Shown: positions 9,678 to 11,148 of the stretch, piece by piece
Numbering within the stretch: the first letter of the stretch is position 1
How the letters are laid out: each line of letters starts with the position of its first letter
NCBI GenBank assembly: GCA_037447655.1
Contig: JBBHKE010003197.1
Coordinates: 1-11,148, forward strand
From: Zygnema cylindricum
Lineage: Eukaryota; Streptophyta; Zygnematophyceae; Zygnematales; Zygnemataceae
DNA length: 11,148 nt
Direction of reading: 5' to 3'
Program-made: the position numbers and the translations under genes
Notes under the pieces: model-generated
The model's input: the letters and a program-made list of their open reading frames with translations, nothing else
Told to the model about the DNA's origin: nothing
The model's database searches: none

Positions 9678-10425
9678 CAGAGGTCGCAAACGGTCAACCG
9701 AAACCGTGACCGCCCGTTAACCGACCCCCCGCGCCGGATCCGGAACGGATTCGGTTGCCAAATTTTGAGGGCCAGGCGGTTGCGGTCGGTTGATTCACCA
9801 GAAAAAAAAAGACGGTCGGTTTCGGTCGGTCAACCAAAAAACCAAAAAAAATGAGAAAATTGTACCTGTCCATAATATCCAACATTATTGTACTCTGTAC
9901 TCTTTGGTATCGTGGAAGTACGTGACATCATGATTAGCGTTGCAGATCTGACACGGTAACACTATTCATTTCGCAAATCTTAGGGAATACGACAAAGCGT
10001 TGCAAATTTGACACGGTAGTACACTATTCATTTTGGAAATCTTAGGGAATACAACAAAACGTCGCAAATCTGACACGGTAGTACACTATTCATTTTGCAA
10101 ATCTTAGGGAACGCGACAAAGCGTCGCAAATCTGACACGGTAATACACTATTCATTTCGCAAATCTAAGGGAACGCGACAAATCGTAATTTTTGGCTCAT
10201 TCATACGTCGTACATTAGTTAATTTTGTACTTTTACGGTTACAAGCGGGCACGGTTAGTCACGAGAAATCGAGTTTCGACTAACTTTTATTTTCGTAAAC
10301 GTCGGTCGGTTAACGGTTAAAAAATTTGGAGCGTGACATAACCCGGTCAGGCGTCGGTTCCTCAGATTTTGAAAAAAAAAACGGTCGATTTCGGTTAAGC
10401 AAAAAATTGACTTTTGCGACCTCTG
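9678..10425. mobile_element. Non-autonomous hAT-type DNA transposon, 748 bp, complete
   Basis: The ends are perfect 13-bp terminal inverted repeats: CAGAGGTCGCAAA at 9678-9690 and TTTGCGACCTCTG at 10413-10425. The matching ACTTGAAC on both sides is an exact 8-bp target duplication. A CAG-type terminus and 8-bp duplication identify the hAT superfamily. Subterminal regions are weakly inverted (GTTAACCGACC near 9716-9726 and GGTCGGTTAAC near 10304-10314) and full of CGGTCGGTT-like motifs. The middle holds a four-unit tandem array (9937-10182). No transposase domain or long frame is present, so it must have been moved in trans by an autonomous relative. The identical target copies suggest the insertion is not very old. 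It sits inside a minus-strand open frame of unknown identity. Confidence 0.9.
9937..10182. repeat. Tandem array of four ~62-bp units inside the hAT element
   Basis: The units are 9937-9996 (60 bp), 9997-10058, 10059-10120 and 10121-10182 (62 bp each). Each starts GCGTCGCAAATCTGACACGG or a near variant, passes through ACTATTCATTT and AAATCTTAGGG, and ends GCGACAAA. Units 3 and 4 hold GTCGCAAA (10061-10068 and 10123-10130), the same eight bases as in the terminal repeat. Most differences between units are C-to-T or G-to-A at CpG sites. The units may be subterminal transposase-binding repeats; that role is inference. Confidence 0.9.
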
Positions 10426-10433
10426 ACTTGAAC
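10426..10433. repeat. Right 8-bp target site duplication of the hAT element
   Basis: ACTTGAAC directly follows the right terminus CCTCTG and matches 9670-9677 exactly. It fixes the right border of the element. Confidence 0.9.
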
Positions 10434-10573
10434 GTCGATTGTTTCACAAAACTGTACTCTTCCTTCTTCTAGCGAGTCCAGCTGTAACTTCCCTCTACAA
10501 GGCGGCCACGCTCTTTTAAAGTCGGAGTGTTTTTTTCTCGTTCAAAAGTAGGCGTTCCAATTGTAGGCGCCTT

Positions 10574-10753
10574 TATCGTAAGTTGTGTTATGGGCTTTTC
10601 ATGTGATCTTCTTAAATCGCTACTATGAACAGCGACCGTCCGATCGTCCAAATCTGACGATAGTCCTATCGTAAGTTGTGTTATGGGCTTTTAATGTGAT
10701 CTTCTTAGATCAATACTTTGATCAGTGACATTCCGATCGTCCGAATCTGACGG
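10574..10753. repeat. Tandem duplication, 93-bp period, two copies
   Basis: Copy A (10574-10666) and copy B (10667-10753) both begin TATCGTAAGTTGTGTTATGG and share GTGATCTTCTTA, CCGATCGTCC and AATCTGACG. They differ in the middle, where copy B holds a small hairpin (GATCAA-TACT-TTGATC, 10708-10723). No gene is recognised in either; CCGATCG is self-complementary. The duplication is clearly older than the 20-bp repeat at 9188, as the copies have diverged. Confidence 0.85.
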
Positions 10754-11148
10754 TTTAAATAAAACATACCTCAAAACTCACAAAAAAATATTTTTTTGTC
10801 CAAATGTTTTTCAAAATTTAGAGATGACGTTTAATTCTCTATCGATCGATGTGCAACTGTTACATCTTTTTTCATTTTGCGACAATAACAATATGGGTCT
10901 TAAAGTCATATTGTATGTTTTGCTTACAATAGGCATATTGTATGGGGCCTACTTTCACCTACATTTGAACTTTTTTTTAACTTTGATTGATCCTTGAACT
11001 CCCTTGCGATCTTCCTCACGAATAAAATCAACGAACGTAATGTTTACTTCAACCTCAGAACCTTGATCCACTTTTTACTTGTCAGCTAAGTTCTTATCTC
11101 TTTATGTCTTCCTCTTTCCTCTCCTCTCTCTCTCTTTGCTTCTCCTTT
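10754..11148. other. AT-rich spacer ending in a CT-rich tract
   Basis: No supported gene is seen. A plus-strand frame (10725-10997) ends with a hydrophobic stretch (about MGLKVILYVLLTIGILYGAY), but its first part overlaps the 93-bp repeat and it has no family resemblance. From about 11101 the plus strand is nearly all C/T (TCTTCCTCTTTCC and CTCTCTCTCT), resembling the pyrimidine tract at 9095-9140. It could be a Y-patch or a simple repeat, and the window ends within it. Confidence 0.45.

Larger units (their letters stand above)
9390..10541 (-). pseudogene. Unknown minus-strand open frame split by a hAT insertion
   Basis: The left part (minus frame 9677-9390, TGA at 9392-9390) reads VQVDGKDIECDEFVGIYDIF and continues KDLDMVFKEKSTFKMTSMKQ. 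The right part (10541-10434) ends LDSLEEGRVQFCETID in the same frame. Leaving out the transposon and one 8-bp target copy makes one open frame of 131 codons. About 23 of the first 30 codons after the junction start with a purine, an RNY bias favouring the minus strand over the antisense frame. An acceptor-like TTACAG precedes CTGGAC at 10481, and a donor-like GTACAC follows GAA at 9491; these would bound a 78-codon exon if the transposon were absent. No family is recognised. It could be a host exon, a gene relic, or part of an older mobile element. With the insertion present the frame is broken. Confidence 0.4.

Noticed and set aside
9447-9854. 135-codon plus-strand ORF, the longest open frame in the window
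   Set aside because: It is antisense to a minus-strand frame with better codon bias, and its C-terminal part is transposon sequence. Its Arg-rich translation has no recognisable family.
9937-10182. Possible CRISPR-like array
   Set aside because: The units are contiguous tandem repeats with no unique spacers, in a plant nuclear context and inside a transposon.
10725-10997. Possible small membrane protein on the plus strand
   Set aside because: The hydrophobic tail can arise from T-rich sequence by chance; the N-terminal part overlaps the 93-bp duplication and no family is recognised.

Overview
This is nuclear DNA from a land plant. Two intron-bearing genes encode proteins of recognisably plant type: a ferritin and an MnmM/YtqB-family methyltransferase. 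All eight internal introns obey GT-AG and join the exons in frame. AT-rich, T-rich introns and a non-autonomous hAT transposon fit the same picture. The ferritin tail and several usually constant residues differ from the common angiosperm form, which may point to a bryophyte, fern or other non-model lineage. The species cannot be fixed from this sequence.

Layout: (1) 1-2329, + strand: the last five coding exons of a ferritin gene, whose start lies left of the window. (2) 2330-4562: ferritin 3' UTR and a gene-poor spacer. (3) 4563-6761, + strand: a complete five-exon gene for a 275-residue SAM-dependent tRNA/rRNA methyltransferase-like protein of the MnmM (YtqB) family, with a candidate uORF and a short 5'-UTR intron just upstream. 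(4) 6762-8533: its 3' UTR, then low-complexity spacer with short hairpins. (5) 8534-9385: spacer with short direct repeats, one small minus-strand open frame, and a plus-strand TATA box followed by a long pyrimidine tract. (6) 9390-10541: a minus-strand open frame of unknown identity. It is split by a 748-bp hAT-type element with 13-bp terminal inverted repeats, a perfect 8-bp target duplication and an internal four-unit 62-bp tandem array. (7) 10574-11148: a 93-bp tandem duplication, AT-rich sequence and a CT-rich end.

The two recognised genes are tandem neighbours with no evident functional link: ferritin stores iron (normally in plastids), and the methyltransferase probably completes a wobble-uridine tRNA modification in an organelle. 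The most informative novelty is at the right: a clean hAT insertion whose removal on paper restores a 131-codon open frame, and whose internal array reuses the core of its own terminal repeat.
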